This document shows, one piece after another, positions 54,934 through 64,000 of a stretch of DNA of 64,000 bases. This DNA is from Listeria monocytogenes (GTDB lineage Bacteria > Bacillota > Bacilli > Lactobacillales > Listeriaceae). The DNA lies in NCBI RefSeq assembly GCF_041765605.1, contig NZ_CP168900.1, positions 574,001-638,000 of the forward strand, in the 5' to 3' direction. The position numbers and the translations under genes were made by a program. The stretch's first letter is position 1; each line of letters opens with the position of its first letter. The notes under the pieces are model-generated. The model did no database searches. It was not told where the DNA came from and saw nothing but the letters and a program-made list of their open reading frames with translations.

Positions 54934-57264
54934 ATGAGACAGAATTATGATGATCGCAAAATAGTAAAACAGTACCGAGAAATAGCCCGCCAAATTGTAA
55001 AAAAAGAGGGCTTATATAAAAATATGGATCAAGCTGAACTTTGTGAACAAACCAATTTTTGGCGCGAGAAGTTCAAGACAAAACCAATGACGGAACGAGA
55101 CAAAGTTAATATTTTTGCACTGGCAAGAGAAGCAGCAAGTCGGATTATCGGTTTGGATGCAGTAGTAGTGCAATTAATTGGGGCGCTCGTTCTTGGGGAT
55201 GGCAAAGTGGCAGAAATGAAAACCGGTGAAGGTAAAACATTGATGTCGTTATTTGTTATGTTTATAGAAGTAATGCGTGGTAATCGTGTGCACCTTGTTA
55301 CTGCCAATGAGTATTTAGCTAGACGTGACCGGGAAGAAATTGGGCAAGTTCTAGAATATCTCGGTGTCTCTGTTGCGCTAAATGAATCTGGTTTAGACAA
55401 AGAGCAAAAAAAGGCGATTTATACAGCAGATGTTATTTATGGAACGGCTTCTGAATTTGGCTTTGATTATTTACGCGATAACATGGTACGCCAAAAAGAA
55501 GATAAGGTACAGAGTGGACTTGATTTTGTTTTAATAGATGAAGCAGATTCGATTTTAATTGATGAAGCGAGAACGCCATTACTCATTTCTGACCGTAAAG
55601 AAGAAGATTTGTCACTTTATCATAAAGCGAACGAGCTAGTAGAAAAGATGATGAAAGATGATTATGAGATGGAAGAACATAAACGCTTTGTTTGGTTGAA
55701 TGATGCGGGAATTGAGAAGGCGCAGAGGTTTTGGAAGGTCGACTCACTTTATTCTGCCGAGGCGCAGTCTGAGCTTAGAATTACAATGCTTTTAATGCGC
55801 GCTCATTTCTTGATGCACAAAGATAAAGATTATGTGGTGCTTAACGATGAAGTACTAATCATTGATCCACATACTGGTCGTGCGCTTCCCGGCCGTCGCT
55901 TCAATGATGGACTTCATCAGGCAATTGAGGCGAAAGAGGGCGTGGAAGTAAAAGAAGAATCACGCACGCTCGCAACCATTACTATCCAAAATTATTTCCG
56001 GATGTATAAGAAAATTTCTGGAATGACTGGGACGGCTAAAACTGAAGAAGAAGAATTCCGTCAAATTTATAATATGGATGTCGTAGTAATCCCTACCAAC
56101 CTGCGTGTAAACCGGGAAGATATGCAAGATGACATTTTTTATACGAAAAAGGAAAAAGGACGCGCGATTGTATATGAAGTTTCGTGGCGTTACGAAAAAG
56201 GGCAGCCAACTCTAATCGGAACTTCTTCTATTAAAAGTAACGAATGGATCAGTGGCTTGCTCGATGCGGCCGGAATCCCTCACCAAGTATTGAATGCGAA
56301 AAACCATGCCCAAGAAGCAGAAATTATTGCCAAAGCTGGGAAACGCGGGATGGTAACTTTAGCAACAAATATGGCTGGTCGGGGAACGGATATCAAGCTG
56401 GACCCAGATGTGCATAAGCTAGGTGGACTAGCTGTAATTGGTACAGAACGCCATGAAAGTCGTCGAATAGATTTACAGCTTATGGGACGTTCAGGTCGAC
56501 GTGGTGACCCTGGTTTCAGTAAGTTTATGATTTCCTTGGAAGACGATTTGTTAGAGCAATTTGAAAGTAAAAGCTGGGAGAAACTTTCCGCGAAACTTAA
56601 ACGCAAAGCGCCACGTGATGGGAAGCCAGTTAAATCAAGAAAAATTCACGCTGTCGTAGTCGACGCACAAAAACGTCTAGAAGGAGCAAACTACGATATT
56701 CGTAAAGACTTGCTTTCCTACGATGAAGTAATCGATTTACAACGCAAAATGGTATATAAAGAACGCGATTTATTATTAGAAAGAAATAAACTTGGAGTCT
56801 CTTCCGAAAAAATTCTACGTGAAGTGGCCGAATATTCCTTTATTCATCCAAGTGATATTTCGGAAGAAGAGTTGGAAATTTATTATTCCCGTCAAAAAGA
56901 ATTGCTTGGCGGAACCAAATTCCCAGTCTCTTTTGACCAAGTAACATTAATGGAACCGAGAGAAGTTGTAGAAGAAATCGTATCTTGGCACAAAAATGAA
57001 CGTAATAAATTCCCGGTCGAGACAATTGCTGCAATAGAGCGAGAAGTGTATTTGAATTTAATGGACCAAATGTGGGTTATGCATCTCGATGCAATGGTTC
57101 AATTACGCGAAGGTATCCATTTGCGAGCATATGGACAACAAGATCCGCTTGTCATGTACCAAAAAGAAGGTGCGCTATTATTTGAGAAATTCCAAGCAGA
57201 TTACCATTTTTACTTTGCTCATGCCTTGCTTGAACTTGACCCAGATGGTCTAATTCAAGGTTAA
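54934..57264 (+). CDS. secA2: Accessory preprotein translocase ATPase SecA2
   Basis: 776 residues, the exact length I recall for Listeria SecA2, shorter than SecA1 and lacking its C-terminal zinc-finger linker. Walker A is MKTGEGKTL and the DEAD box LIDEAD; helicase motif VI reads QLMGRSGRRGD. It drives export of p60, MurA/NamA and others. Start ATG 54934 (MRQNYDDRK) with SD GGAGG; the open frame starts at 54880 but overlaps the promoter. It is divergent from its substrate gene iap. Confidence 0.97.
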   Translation: MRQNYDDRKIVKQYREIARQIVKKEGLYKNMDQAELCEQTNFWREKFKTKPMTERDKVNIFALAREAASRIIGLDAVVVQLIGALVLGDGKVAEMKTGEGKTLMSLFVMFIEVMRGNRVHLVTANEYLARRDREEIGQVLEYLGVSVALNESGLDKEQKKAIYTADVIYGTASEFGFDYLRDNMVRQKEDKVQSGLDFVLIDEADSILIDEARTPLLISDRKEEDLSLYHKANELVEKMMKDDYEMEEHKRFVWLNDAGIEKAQRFWKVDSLYSAEAQSELRITMLLMRAHFLMHKDKDYVVLNDEVLIIDPHTGRALPGRRFNDGLHQAIEAKEGVEVKEESRTLATITIQNYFRMYKKISGMTGTAKTEEEEFRQIYNMDVVVIPTNLRVNREDMQDDIFYTKKEKGRAIVYEVSWRYEKGQPTLIGTSSIKSNEWISGLLDAAGIPHQVLNAKNHAQEAEIIAKAGKRGMVTLATNMAGRGTDIKLDPDVHKLGGLAVIGTERHESRRIDLQLMGRSGRRGDPGFSKFMISLEDDLLEQFESKSWEKLSAKLKRKAPRDGKPVKSRKIHAVVVDAQKRLEGANYDIRKDLLSYDEVIDLQRKMVYKERDLLLERNKLGVSSEKILREVAEYSFIHPSDISEEELEIYYSRQKELLGGTKFPVSFDQVTLMEPREVVEEIVSWHKNERNKFPVETIAAIEREVYLNLMDQMWVMHLDAMVQLREGIHLRAYGQQDPLVMYQKEGALLFEKFQADYHFYFAHALLELDPDGLIQG

Positions 57265-57379
57265 AATACAACCTACGTCTGATTTTTTCTAATTTCATGG
57301 GTAAATTAGTGAGAACGAGGGTATTAACCTATATAATAGTAGCAAGCAAAAATAAATTTAGACAAAAGAGGGTGGTAAA

Positions 57380-58552
57380 GTGAAGGGATCATTCACAAAG
57401 TTTAAACAATTTTTTATAGAAAACAAATTTGTGTTAGGGTTACTAATTTTTCTTTTAGTAGCACTTGATATTTATGTATTAACTAAGATTGCCTTTATTT
57501 TTGATCCGTTAATGGTAATTCTTAAAACCGTAGCCGCGCCAATCATTTTAGCCGGGATTTCTTACTATTTATTTAATCCTATTATTGATTGGTTAGAAAA
57601 ACATAAGTGGAAGCGGGGCTGGGCGATTGCATTACTTTATTTAGTGATTATTGGTTTAATCATTTTACTATTTAGTTTTGTTATTCCTGCTGTGAAAGAT
57701 CAGATTGTTAGCTTATTCAAATCATTCCCGGGTTATTGGGATCAAATTACACAGAAATTTGACGAGTTTAGTCGCTCGAGTTTGTTTGATCAAATAAAAG
57801 ATAAATTGAATACAAACATGAGCGATATCATGAAGACTCTTTCGACAAAAGGCACGTCGGTAATTAATAGCGCTATTTCAAGTATTGGTAGCATTGTTGG
57901 GACGGTAACAGAAGTGGTCTTAGCGATAGTAACCACACCGCTTGTTTTATTCTACTTATTAAAAGATGGGAAAAAATTACCAGATTTCCTACTAAAAATG
58001 TTACCAGTAAATGGTCGTGCGCATACTCGCCAAGTGCTTGGTGAAGCAAACCACCAAATCAGTTCTTACATTCGTGGACAAATTATCGTAAGTTTATGTA
58101 TTGGTATTTTGCTATTTATCGGTTATTTAATTATCGGTCTACCATACGCATTAACACTTGCTATTATCGCAGCGTGTACGAGTATTGTTCCTTATTTAGG
58201 ACCAGCCATTGCGATTACACCAGCAATTATTATCGCGATAGTTACTTCTCCTTGGTTATTAATTAAATTAATCATTGTATGGTGTGTCGTTCAGTTACTT
58301 GAAGGTAAATTCATTTCTCCTCAAGTAATGGGTAAAACGTTAAAAGTACACCCAATCACGATTTTATTTGTTATTTTAGTAGCCGGAAATCTATTCGGTG
58401 TACTAGGGGTTATCTTCGCAGTACCAGGTTATGCGGTACTTAAAGTCATCGTAACGCATGTATTTATTTGGTTCAAACGTATCTCAGGTCTTTACGGTGA
58501 ACAGCCTGTAAGTGAGTATGTAGAACCACCAACAGAAGAAAAAGAATTATAA
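57380..58552 (+). CDS. AI-2E family membrane transporter
   Basis: 390 residues with about eight membrane helices and a central loop (about 100-155). Family stretches include AAPIILAGISYYLFNPIIDWLEKHKWKR and TSIVPYLGPAIAITPA. The family covers AI-2 exporters and Na+/H+ antiporters; the function here is not known. Start GTG 57380 with SD AGAGGGTGG. It may be co-transcribed with secA2 (115-bp gap, no terminator). lmo0584 by memory. Confidence 0.82.
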   Translation: MKGSFTKFKQFFIENKFVLGLLIFLLVALDIYVLTKIAFIFDPLMVILKTVAAPIILAGISYYLFNPIIDWLEKHKWKRGWAIALLYLVIIGLIILLFSFVIPAVKDQIVSLFKSFPGYWDQITQKFDEFSRSSLFDQIKDKLNTNMSDIMKTLSTKGTSVINSAISSIGSIVGTVTEVVLAIVTTPLVLFYLLKDGKKLPDFLLKMLPVNGRAHTRQVLGEANHQISSYIRGQIIVSLCIGILLFIGYLIIGLPYALTLAIIAACTSIVPYLGPAIAITPAIIIAIVTSPWLLIKLIIVWCVVQLLEGKFISPQVMGKTLKVHPITILFVILVAGNLFGVLGVIFAVPGYAVLKVIVTHVFIWFKRISGLYGEQPVSEYVEPPTEEKEL

Positions 58553-58558
58553 AATTAA

Positions 58559-58602
58559 AACACGGGTAGTTAGACTCCTTTTCTAACTGCCCGTGTTTTT
58601 TT
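58559..58602 (+). terminator. Terminator after the AI-2E gene
   Basis: AACACGGGTAGTTAGA and TCTAACTGCCCGTGTT stem followed by T7. Confidence 0.85.
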
Positions 58603-58618
58603 ATGTGTTAAAAATTAA

Positions 58619-58652
58619 TGTTCACAAAAAAGACATAATTTTTCTCTTTACA
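58619..58652 (+). promoter_or_regulatory. 19-bp element and -35 box upstream of the second WxL locus
   Basis: TGTTCACAAAAAAGACATA (58619-58637) differs at one position from the two copies at 47671 and 47850. It is followed 9 bp later by TTTACA (58647-58652), a good -35. The -10 expected at 58670-58676 is poor (AGTGAT), consistent with an activator-dependent promoter. Confidence 0.6.
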
Positions 58653-58809
58653 AGCTGAACGTAGTAGCAGAGTGATTTTTATGTAATATTTATTACGAAA
58701 AATATATAGTAACATGAAGTTTTTCTCTATTTTTAATAAATTGTACATTGAATTGACGCATTTTTCATCATAATATGAAGCCAATGAACGAGGAAAGGGG
58801 AAACAAACA

Positions 58810-59523
58810 ATGACTATCAAAAAAACATTAATTGTAGGATTAATTGGCATAAGTTCAGTCACACTTTTTGCACCATCTGCTTTTGCAGTAACTTCTGAGG
58901 GAGATTCAAAAGCAACCGTTAAATTTAAGGCAGGGACAGGTGTTGTTAACCCGGTTGACCCGGAAAACCCAACGAAACCAATTGACCCGTTAGATCCAAG
59001 TAATCCAACTGATCCAGGGACTGGAAACACAGGTTCATTGACATTGGATTATGTGTCTTCTGTAAATTTTGGAGAACAGGAAGTATCATCCACGGAACAA
59101 AGCTATTCCTCCACATCAAGAAAACCGTTTATCCAAATATCTGACCGTCGTGGAACAGGCGCAGGTTGGAAAGTGACAGCAACTGCAACCGCTTTTCAAA
59201 ATGAAGATGGTGCAGCTTCTTTATCTGGAGCAACACTATCCTTTAAAAACGGAGAAACGGCTTCGGCTAGCACAACAGCAACGACACCAACTGCTGCTCA
59301 AACAGTTGAATTACCGACAGATGGAACTTCGATTGTGAGTGTTGTTTCGGCAAAAGCATCTGAAGGTATGGGAACATGGATTAATCGTTGGTTTGGGGCT
59401 ACACCAAATGATACAGCTAGCTTAAACGATAATGTGAAATTAACGATACCAGCAGGAAGCGCAACACTTGGAGACCATGAAGCAACTATTACATGGACAT
59501 TATCTGACGCGCCAGGAGTTTAA
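58810..59523 (+). CDS. WxL domain surface protein
   Basis: 237 residues: signal peptide (about 1-27), a linker of VDPENPTKPIDPLDPSNPTD repeats (about 44-65), and a WxL domain with GMGTWINRWFG and a C-terminal TWTLSDAPGV. Like the protein at 23590-24432 it should bind peptidoglycan and the neighbouring WxIP. It is the first gene of WxL locus 2. lmo0585 by memory. Confidence 0.9.
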   Translation: MTIKKTLIVGLIGISSVTLFAPSAFAVTSEGDSKATVKFKAGTGVVNPVDPENPTKPIDPLDPSNPTDPGTGNTGSLTLDYVSSVNFGEQEVSSTEQSYSSTSRKPFIQISDRRGTGAGWKVTATATAFQNEDGAASLSGATLSFKNGETASASTTATTPTAAQTVELPTDGTSIVSVVSAKASEGMGTWINRWFGATPNDTASLNDNVKLTIPAGSATLGDHEATITWTLSDAPGV

Positions 59524-59524
59524 A

Positions 59525-59564
59525 AAATTTGCGTTTAGAATTCTCTTCTAGACGCAAACTTTTT
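59525..59564 (+). terminator. Hairpin between WxL and WxIP genes
   Basis: AAATTTGCGTTTAGAA and TTCTAGACGCAAACTTTTT. It lies in the same position as the hairpin in WxL locus 1, so it probably tunes the ratio of WxL protein to downstream partners. Confidence 0.75.
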
Positions 59565-59590
59565 ATTAAGACGATGGAAGGAAGGTTTAA

Positions 59591-60616
59591 TTGAAGAAAA
59601 GTTTTCTTAGTTTATTGTTCATTATTCCGTTATTAGTGACATGTAGCAATTTTACAGAAGCGAGGGCGGCAGAAGGAGATGTTGGCTATTCTGTTCAAGC
59701 TCATATCCCTGCCAATCAAATAGATAAAAGGCAAACTTATTTTGATTTAAAAATGCAGCCAAACCAAAAACAAACAGTAGAAATCGATGTAATGAATAGT
59801 TCGAATGAAGAAATTCAAGTGGAAGCAGCAATCAACTACGCATCCACCAATCGAACTGGTGTCATTGATTACACCAAAAATGATCTTACGAAAAAAGATA
59901 AAAGTTTAGAATATCCACTTCCAGAACTAGCTAAAATTCCAGACGACCAAAAACTCCTAACGATACCAGTAAATGGCAAAAAGACCGTCCGAGTGATGAT
60001 TGAAATGCCTGCTGAATCGATTGATGGCGTTGTATTGGGCGCAGTAGAGTTTAAAAAGAAAAACACCAAAGAGACAAAGAAAACAAAAGGTGTCTCCTTA
60101 AAAAATGAATATTCCTATATTGTCGGCATGCAACTAGCTGAAACCGACAAACAAGTCAAACCACATATGAATTTACTAAGTATCAAACCGGCACTCCTCA
60201 ACTATCACACAGCGATAGTTGCCAACTTACAAAACGATCAACCAGTCATTCTGGAAAACCTAAGTATTGATGCAAAAGTCTATCAACAAAATTCGGATAA
60301 ATTACTTTACCAAACAAAGAAAGCGAATATGAAAATGGCGCCAAATTCCAATTTTGATTTTGGGATTGACTTGGAAAATCAACCTTTAAAAGAAGGTAAA
60401 TACAGATTAAAAATGACTGCAACGAATGGCGTGGAAACCTGGAGTTGGGACGAAGCGTTCACCATTGGTAAAGAAGGACAAAACTTAAATAAAGAAGCAG
60501 TAAACCTAGAGAAAACGAACACATGGCTTTACGTTGCGATTGCTGCTGGTGTGGTTCTTATAGCACTAATCATCATCTTGGTTATAAGAAAACGAAGACA
60601 AAAACAAGAAAAATAA
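59591..60616 (+). CDS. WxL-interacting protein (DUF916-DUF3324)
   Basis: 341 residues: signal peptide, DUF916 (YFDLKMQPNQKQTVEIDVMN, MPAESIDGVVLGAVEFKKK), DUF3324, C-terminal membrane helix (about 308-330) and a basic tail. It is the membrane anchor for the WxL proteins of this locus. Start TTG 59591 with SD GGAAGGAAGG. lmo0586 by memory. Confidence 0.9.
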   Translation: MKKSFLSLLFIIPLLVTCSNFTEARAAEGDVGYSVQAHIPANQIDKRQTYFDLKMQPNQKQTVEIDVMNSSNEEIQVEAAINYASTNRTGVIDYTKNDLTKKDKSLEYPLPELAKIPDDQKLLTIPVNGKKTVRVMIEMPAESIDGVVLGAVEFKKKNTKETKKTKGVSLKNEYSYIVGMQLAETDKQVKPHMNLLSIKPALLNYHTAIVANLQNDQPVILENLSIDAKVYQQNSDKLLYQTKKANMKMAPNSNFDFGIDLENQPLKEGKYRLKMTATNGVETWSWDEAFTIGKEGQNLNKEAVNLEKTNTWLYVAIAAGVVLIALIIILVIRKRRQKQEK

Positions 60617-60633
60617 AGAAAGGAGCTGGCGAA

Positions 60634-63099
60634 TTGGCTTTCAAAAAATTAATACTTGTATTGACCATTGCGGCTCTTTTTCTTGGTTTTAAAATAGTGG
60701 TAGCAGCGGAAAATGGAAGTAGAGACTTAGCACCAAATGAAGCGATAGTAACTAATTTTGCAGAATTAAAAACAGCTATTTCCGAAGATAATGGAATAGA
60801 CACAGTGTACTTAGGTGCAGATGTTGAATTGTCGGGTGGAATTATCATCCCAGCGACGAAAAAGACATTTACTTTATCAGGGAAAAATCCAGCAACAGGT
60901 GAAATACATACTTTGACAGAAACAATGGCATCAGCTGGTGCCCAGAGTAGCGTGATTACAGTTAATACAAACACAGGTGCGAAAGAGACAACGTTAAAAG
61001 ATATCCATATTGTCGGAAAAAATTATTATGGGACGATTTCCGTTTATGGGGCTGCGAAAAACGTCGTACAAAACTATGAAAATGTTCATTATCAAGGTCC
61101 GCAAATGATTTATAATTTGAACGGAACAGCGAATTTTAAAGGAACCAATGATATAACAATCGCATCGGTTGTATCTGGTTCAGCGGCACCAAATGAAGTG
61201 GCGGAAATTAAAGGCGTGAGCGTTTCCGGTAAGTTGAATATCAATCACGCAAGCTCGAATGCGAATAGTGCTTTTTGGTTCGGTGGTGGAACGGCCGACG
61301 TAAACACTTTTACAGTGGAAGAAAATGCAGACGTGACGATACTTTCTAATGGGACAGGGATGTTTTATCGTTCAGGGGCAAAACCAATTGACATAGATGT
61401 GAAAAAGAATGCGAAGTTAGCTATTACTTCTAACAATAATATTTTCCGAGACACGCCGGGCGGAGCTGTTAAAATCGCGTCAGGTGCGGATGTAACTATG
61501 ACAAAAACTGCTGGCGGGAATCCACTTCTATGGGTGGCAGATGATATTACCGTAAGTCCTGATGCCCGCTTTATCTTAAATAAAACAGGCGGAACTGGCT
61601 ATATTATCCAGTTTTATAATGCGACGGCGAAGTTAGATGTAAATGATCCTCTGAGCTTTTTAATTACGACAAATTCGAATACGCCGATGTTTTACTGGCC
61701 TTATGCGAATACCTTTAATTTAAATGCGCAAATGGTGAATTACTGGGATACGGTTGGAACCATTGATCGAACGGATTTGGCAGCGCAAAGTTTTAGTTTA
61801 CCAAATGGGGAAAATGTGACGGGGAGTTTGACGTACACTGGGACAACGACAAAAATTCTGTCAACGAATGCCGGGATGACGCCGACTAATTTTAATCAAA
61901 ACACTGCGCGAATGATTGCGATGGGGCGACTTGAGGGAACGATAAATCCTGTGACAGACGCAGATAATGAAATTATAGGAACAGCGACACCAAACGCTTT
62001 TATTAACATTTCATATACAGAAAATGGGGAAAATAAGGTTTTAGAAGGACAGGCAAATGACGATGGAACTTATCGAATTGCTATTCCAAATGGTTTTATC
62101 AAGCCTTACATTAAATTGACTACAACCATTAAACAAGACCAAAAAAGGATAACATTAGACGATATAACTGTAGAAGACGTGACTCCGCCAAGTGGGGAGG
62201 CCGTTACTCAAATTATCCAACTTGGAGATCCCTTTCCAGATGTATCCGAATTAGTAACTAATATCTATGATCATTCCGATAATACGTCTGGAGCGGGAAT
62301 TACAACTACTTTGCAAAGTGCACCGGACACCAGTGTTTTTGGACCCGCAGAAGCCATTGTTCGTTTAGAAGATAAGGCACAAAATTACGTGGATATCCGT
62401 GTACCCGTTTTTATTAAAGATGATGAAACAGAGATTCAAGACGGTAAAGCATTACGAGCGGCGGACTTTTCGGTAAATGTAAAAGATATTATCGAGCTCA
62501 ATGATGCCGAACTGGAGCAATTCATTTTAAACAAATCGGGTGCAAAAGCTTTCAATATCGAAACTGGTGAGGACTTAAGCGCGGAGTTGAAAGTAGCTAG
62601 CACCAATTTGAAAAAAGAGACAGGCACCTATGCGGCAACGATACAAATTGGCGAATTAACGAAAGAGATTGCGATTCAGGTAACAGGTGAGCTCAAATTT
62701 AATCATGTGCCAGAAACGATTTCCTTCGAAACAATGGAACTTAATCAACAAAAAAATATCGCAAAACGAAACGCTGACTTTGATTTATCTGTGCTTGATT
62801 CAAGAGGCTCAGGCGGCAAATTTAGCGTAACAGCGACCGTTAAATCACCGCTGACATCCACGACAAATTCGGCACATACTTTGCCAAATGGGCTCATTTT
62901 TATTGATAATACTGGAGCGAAAAAAATTCTTTCCGATGAACCAATCACCATTTTTGAATCACAGTCAGCTAGTGAGATGATTGTTCCGATAGAATGGGCA
63001 GACGACCAAGGGATTTTGGTGGAAGTTGATGCAGCAGAGGCCTATGTGGATGAAAGCTATGAAACGACAATCGAGTGGACTCTGACGGATGCTCCGTAA
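60634..63099 (+). CDS. Large WxL surface protein with beta-helix-like and Ig-like regions
   Basis: 821 residues: signal peptide (about 1-23), a parallel-beta-helix-like region (about 25-350) as in pectate-lyase-like adhesins (FAELKTAISEDNGIDTVYLGADVEL, the pattern of repeat-type cell-surface proteins), carboxypeptidase-like or Ig-like modules (about 420-680), and a WxL domain at the C-terminus ending EWTLTDAP. Start TTG 60634 with SD AAAGGAG; the frame is open to 60523 inside the previous gene, but only this start gives a signal peptide. lmo0587 by memory. Confidence 0.85.
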   Translation: MAFKKLILVLTIAALFLGFKIVVAAENGSRDLAPNEAIVTNFAELKTAISEDNGIDTVYLGADVELSGGIIIPATKKTFTLSGKNPATGEIHTLTETMASAGAQSSVITVNTNTGAKETTLKDIHIVGKNYYGTISVYGAAKNVVQNYENVHYQGPQMIYNLNGTANFKGTNDITIASVVSGSAAPNEVAEIKGVSVSGKLNINHASSNANSAFWFGGGTADVNTFTVEENADVTILSNGTGMFYRSGAKPIDIDVKKNAKLAITSNNNIFRDTPGGAVKIASGADVTMTKTAGGNPLLWVADDITVSPDARFILNKTGGTGYIIQFYNATAKLDVNDPLSFLITTNSNTPMFYWPYANTFNLNAQMVNYWDTVGTIDRTDLAAQSFSLPNGENVTGSLTYTGTTTKILSTNAGMTPTNFNQNTARMIAMGRLEGTINPVTDADNEIIGTATPNAFINISYTENGENKVLEGQANDDGTYRIAIPNGFIKPYIKLTTTIKQDQKRITLDDITVEDVTPPSGEAVTQIIQLGDPFPDVSELVTNIYDHSDNTSGAGITTTLQSAPDTSVFGPAEAIVRLEDKAQNYVDIRVPVFIKDDETEIQDGKALRAADFSVNVKDIIELNDAELEQFILNKSGAKAFNIETGEDLSAELKVASTNLKKETGTYAATIQIGELTKEIAIQVTGELKFNHVPETISFETMELNQQKNIAKRNADFDLSVLDSRGSGGKFSVTATVKSPLTSTTNSAHTLPNGLIFIDNTGAKKILSDEPITIFESQSASEMIVPIEWADDQGILVEVDAAEAYVDESYETTIEWTLTDAP

Positions 63100-63131
63100 A
63101 AACCTGTTAGCAAAAGTTAACAGGTTTTTTT
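63099..63131 (+). terminator. Terminator of the second WxL locus
   Basis: AAACCTGTTA and TAACAGGTTT stem with a T-run. Confidence 0.85.
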
Positions 63132-63211
63132 CATGTTATAAGCCCATTGTTTTCTAAATACACTAGTTTCTCGTATAATAGCGTTAAGTAATTTGCGAAA
63201 GGTGGAAGAAA

Positions 63212-64000
63212 ATGACTTCGGTAATGTGGTTTCGGAGAGATCTTCGAGTAAATGATAATAAAGCCCTCTATCATGCCTGTAAAGAGGACGATTTGCTTTT
63301 GTTATTTCAAGTAAATCCAGCACAGTTCATCACAGGAAGTCCTAGCCACCAAGCTTTTTTTGCTAGTGTGGCTCATTTTAAGCAAGAAATCGATAAAACT
63401 GCACATGTACAAATCATGTTTGGTGAACCGATAGAATGCTTCCAACAATTAAAAGATACGCTACCAAGCTGGGATAAAGTTTATTTCAACCGTGATGAAA
63501 CAGGATACGGAGCAAAGCGGGACGAGGCGGCGCAAGCTTTCTTTGACGAACAAAAAATCGAGGTTCAATCCTTCCACGACAGCTATCTTCATTCAGCGGA
63601 AGAAGTAAAGAAATCTCCCACAGAATACTATAAAATTTTTACCCCTTACTATAAAAAATGGCGCGAAGAAATAAAAGAAACACCGTTCAAAGTGACTTTA
63701 AAGCCAGAGAATATCCGGAAAGAAAGTTTGTTTCCGAAATACGAAGAACAGTTTGCGGAAATGACTTGCGATTTGCCGATATTAGATTCTGGTGAACGAG
63801 CAGCGAATACGAGACTTGCGAATTTTATTAAACACGATATTGCTGACTATGACAAAGCGAGAGATTTCCCAGAACTGGATAAAACAAGTCATTTATCACG
63901 TTATTTACGGACGGGAGAAATCTCGATTCGGACGGTTTGGCAGGCACTTCAAGAAACAAAAGCAACAGAAGGACGAGCTACATTTGAAAAAGAACTTTGT
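63212..64000 (+). CDS. phr: Deoxyribodipyrimidine photolyase, N-terminal part (truncated by window end)
   Basis: 263 codons are open from ATG 63212 to the window edge. The start MTSVMWFRRDLRVNDNKAL is the photolyase/cryptochrome alpha/beta domain that holds the antenna cofactor; SHLSRYLRTGEISIRTVWQAL near the edge begins the FAD-binding region. It repairs cyclobutane pyrimidine dimers in light. SD AAAGGTGGA. lmo0588 by memory. Confidence 0.93.
   Translation, partial: MTSVMWFRRDLRVNDNKALYHACKEDDLLLLFQVNPAQFITGSPSHQAFFASVAHFKQEIDKTAHVQIMFGEPIECFQQLKDTLPSWDKVYFNRDETGYGAKRDEAAQAFFDEQKIEVQSFHDSYLHSAEEVKKSPTEYYKIFTPYYKKWREEIKETPFKVTLKPENIRKESLFPKYEEQFAEMTCDLPILDSGERAANTRLANFIKHDIADYDKARDFPELDKTSHLSRYLRTGEISIRTVWQALQETKATEGRATFEKELC

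Overview
This is a low-GC Firmicute chromosome segment that I read as Listeria monocytogenes. The decisive marker is the cell-wall hydrolase p60 (iap) at 53097-54515, with its LysM-SH3-LysM-Thr/Asn repeat-NlpC/P60 layout, lying divergently beside secA2. The gene order matches, from memory and unchecked, the lmo0529-lmo0588 stretch of strain EGD-e. Genes are dense on both strands, most are preceded by strong Shine-Dalgarno (SD) sequences, and convergent gene pairs usually share a bidirectional terminator.

Layout. 1-3331: 3' part of the pss exopolysaccharide operon (glycosyltransferase tail, BcsB-like PssD, c-di-GMP receptor PssE). 3582-4013: an orphan SUKH-type immunity gene in AT-rich DNA. 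4079-6630: methyltransferase, ACT-domain protein and DUF711 protein. 6670-9132: LacI regulator and the GH4 phospho-glucosidase it probably controls. 9236-11648: two overlapping M20 amidohydrolases. 11696-15101: LacD aldolase, class C-like PBP, Fur-boxed siderophore-binding lipoprotein. 15212-20026: glucitol-type PTS with an unusual SAF-domain oxidoreductase and a SorC regulator, with a clear promoter, operator and cre. 20398-25543: PrfA-like regulator followed by a first WxL surface locus (LRR-WxL protein, tiny LPXTG protein, WxL protein, WxIP anchor). 25602-33106: c-di-AMP receptor CbpA, iron alcohol dehydrogenase, peptide transporter, twin phosphatases, lactonase, CorA. 33150-34526: glutamate dehydrogenase. 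35006-41389: nine-gene hisZGDBHAFIE operon on the minus strand, with divergent hisK. 42353-46805: AGT-like protein, nucleoid-associated protein, guanine-riboswitch-controlled purine permease and GH1 glycosidase, followed by its GntR regulator. 48002-49465: odd MucBP surface protein. 49519-53012: split ThrE exporter, PC4-like protein, degenerate esterase and rRNA methyltransferase. 53097-57264: iap and secA2. 58810-63099: second WxL locus. The window ends inside a photolyase gene.

Non-coding content: two intergenic regions (31802-32200 and 34527-35005) whose positions fit the known sRNAs rli31 and rli32, a guanine riboswitch at 45206-45270, and several palindromic operators.

The least-explained signal is a 19-bp element, TGTTCACAAAAWAGACATA. 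It occurs twice upstream of the MucBP surface protein and once upstream of the second WxL locus, each time 9-10 bp before a -35 hexamer. It looks like the binding site of an unidentified activator linking two surface-protein loci. Other items worth a look are the glucitol-type PTS operon that lacks a sorbitol-6-phosphate dehydrogenase, and an esterase-like protein whose nucleophile serine is replaced by aspartate.
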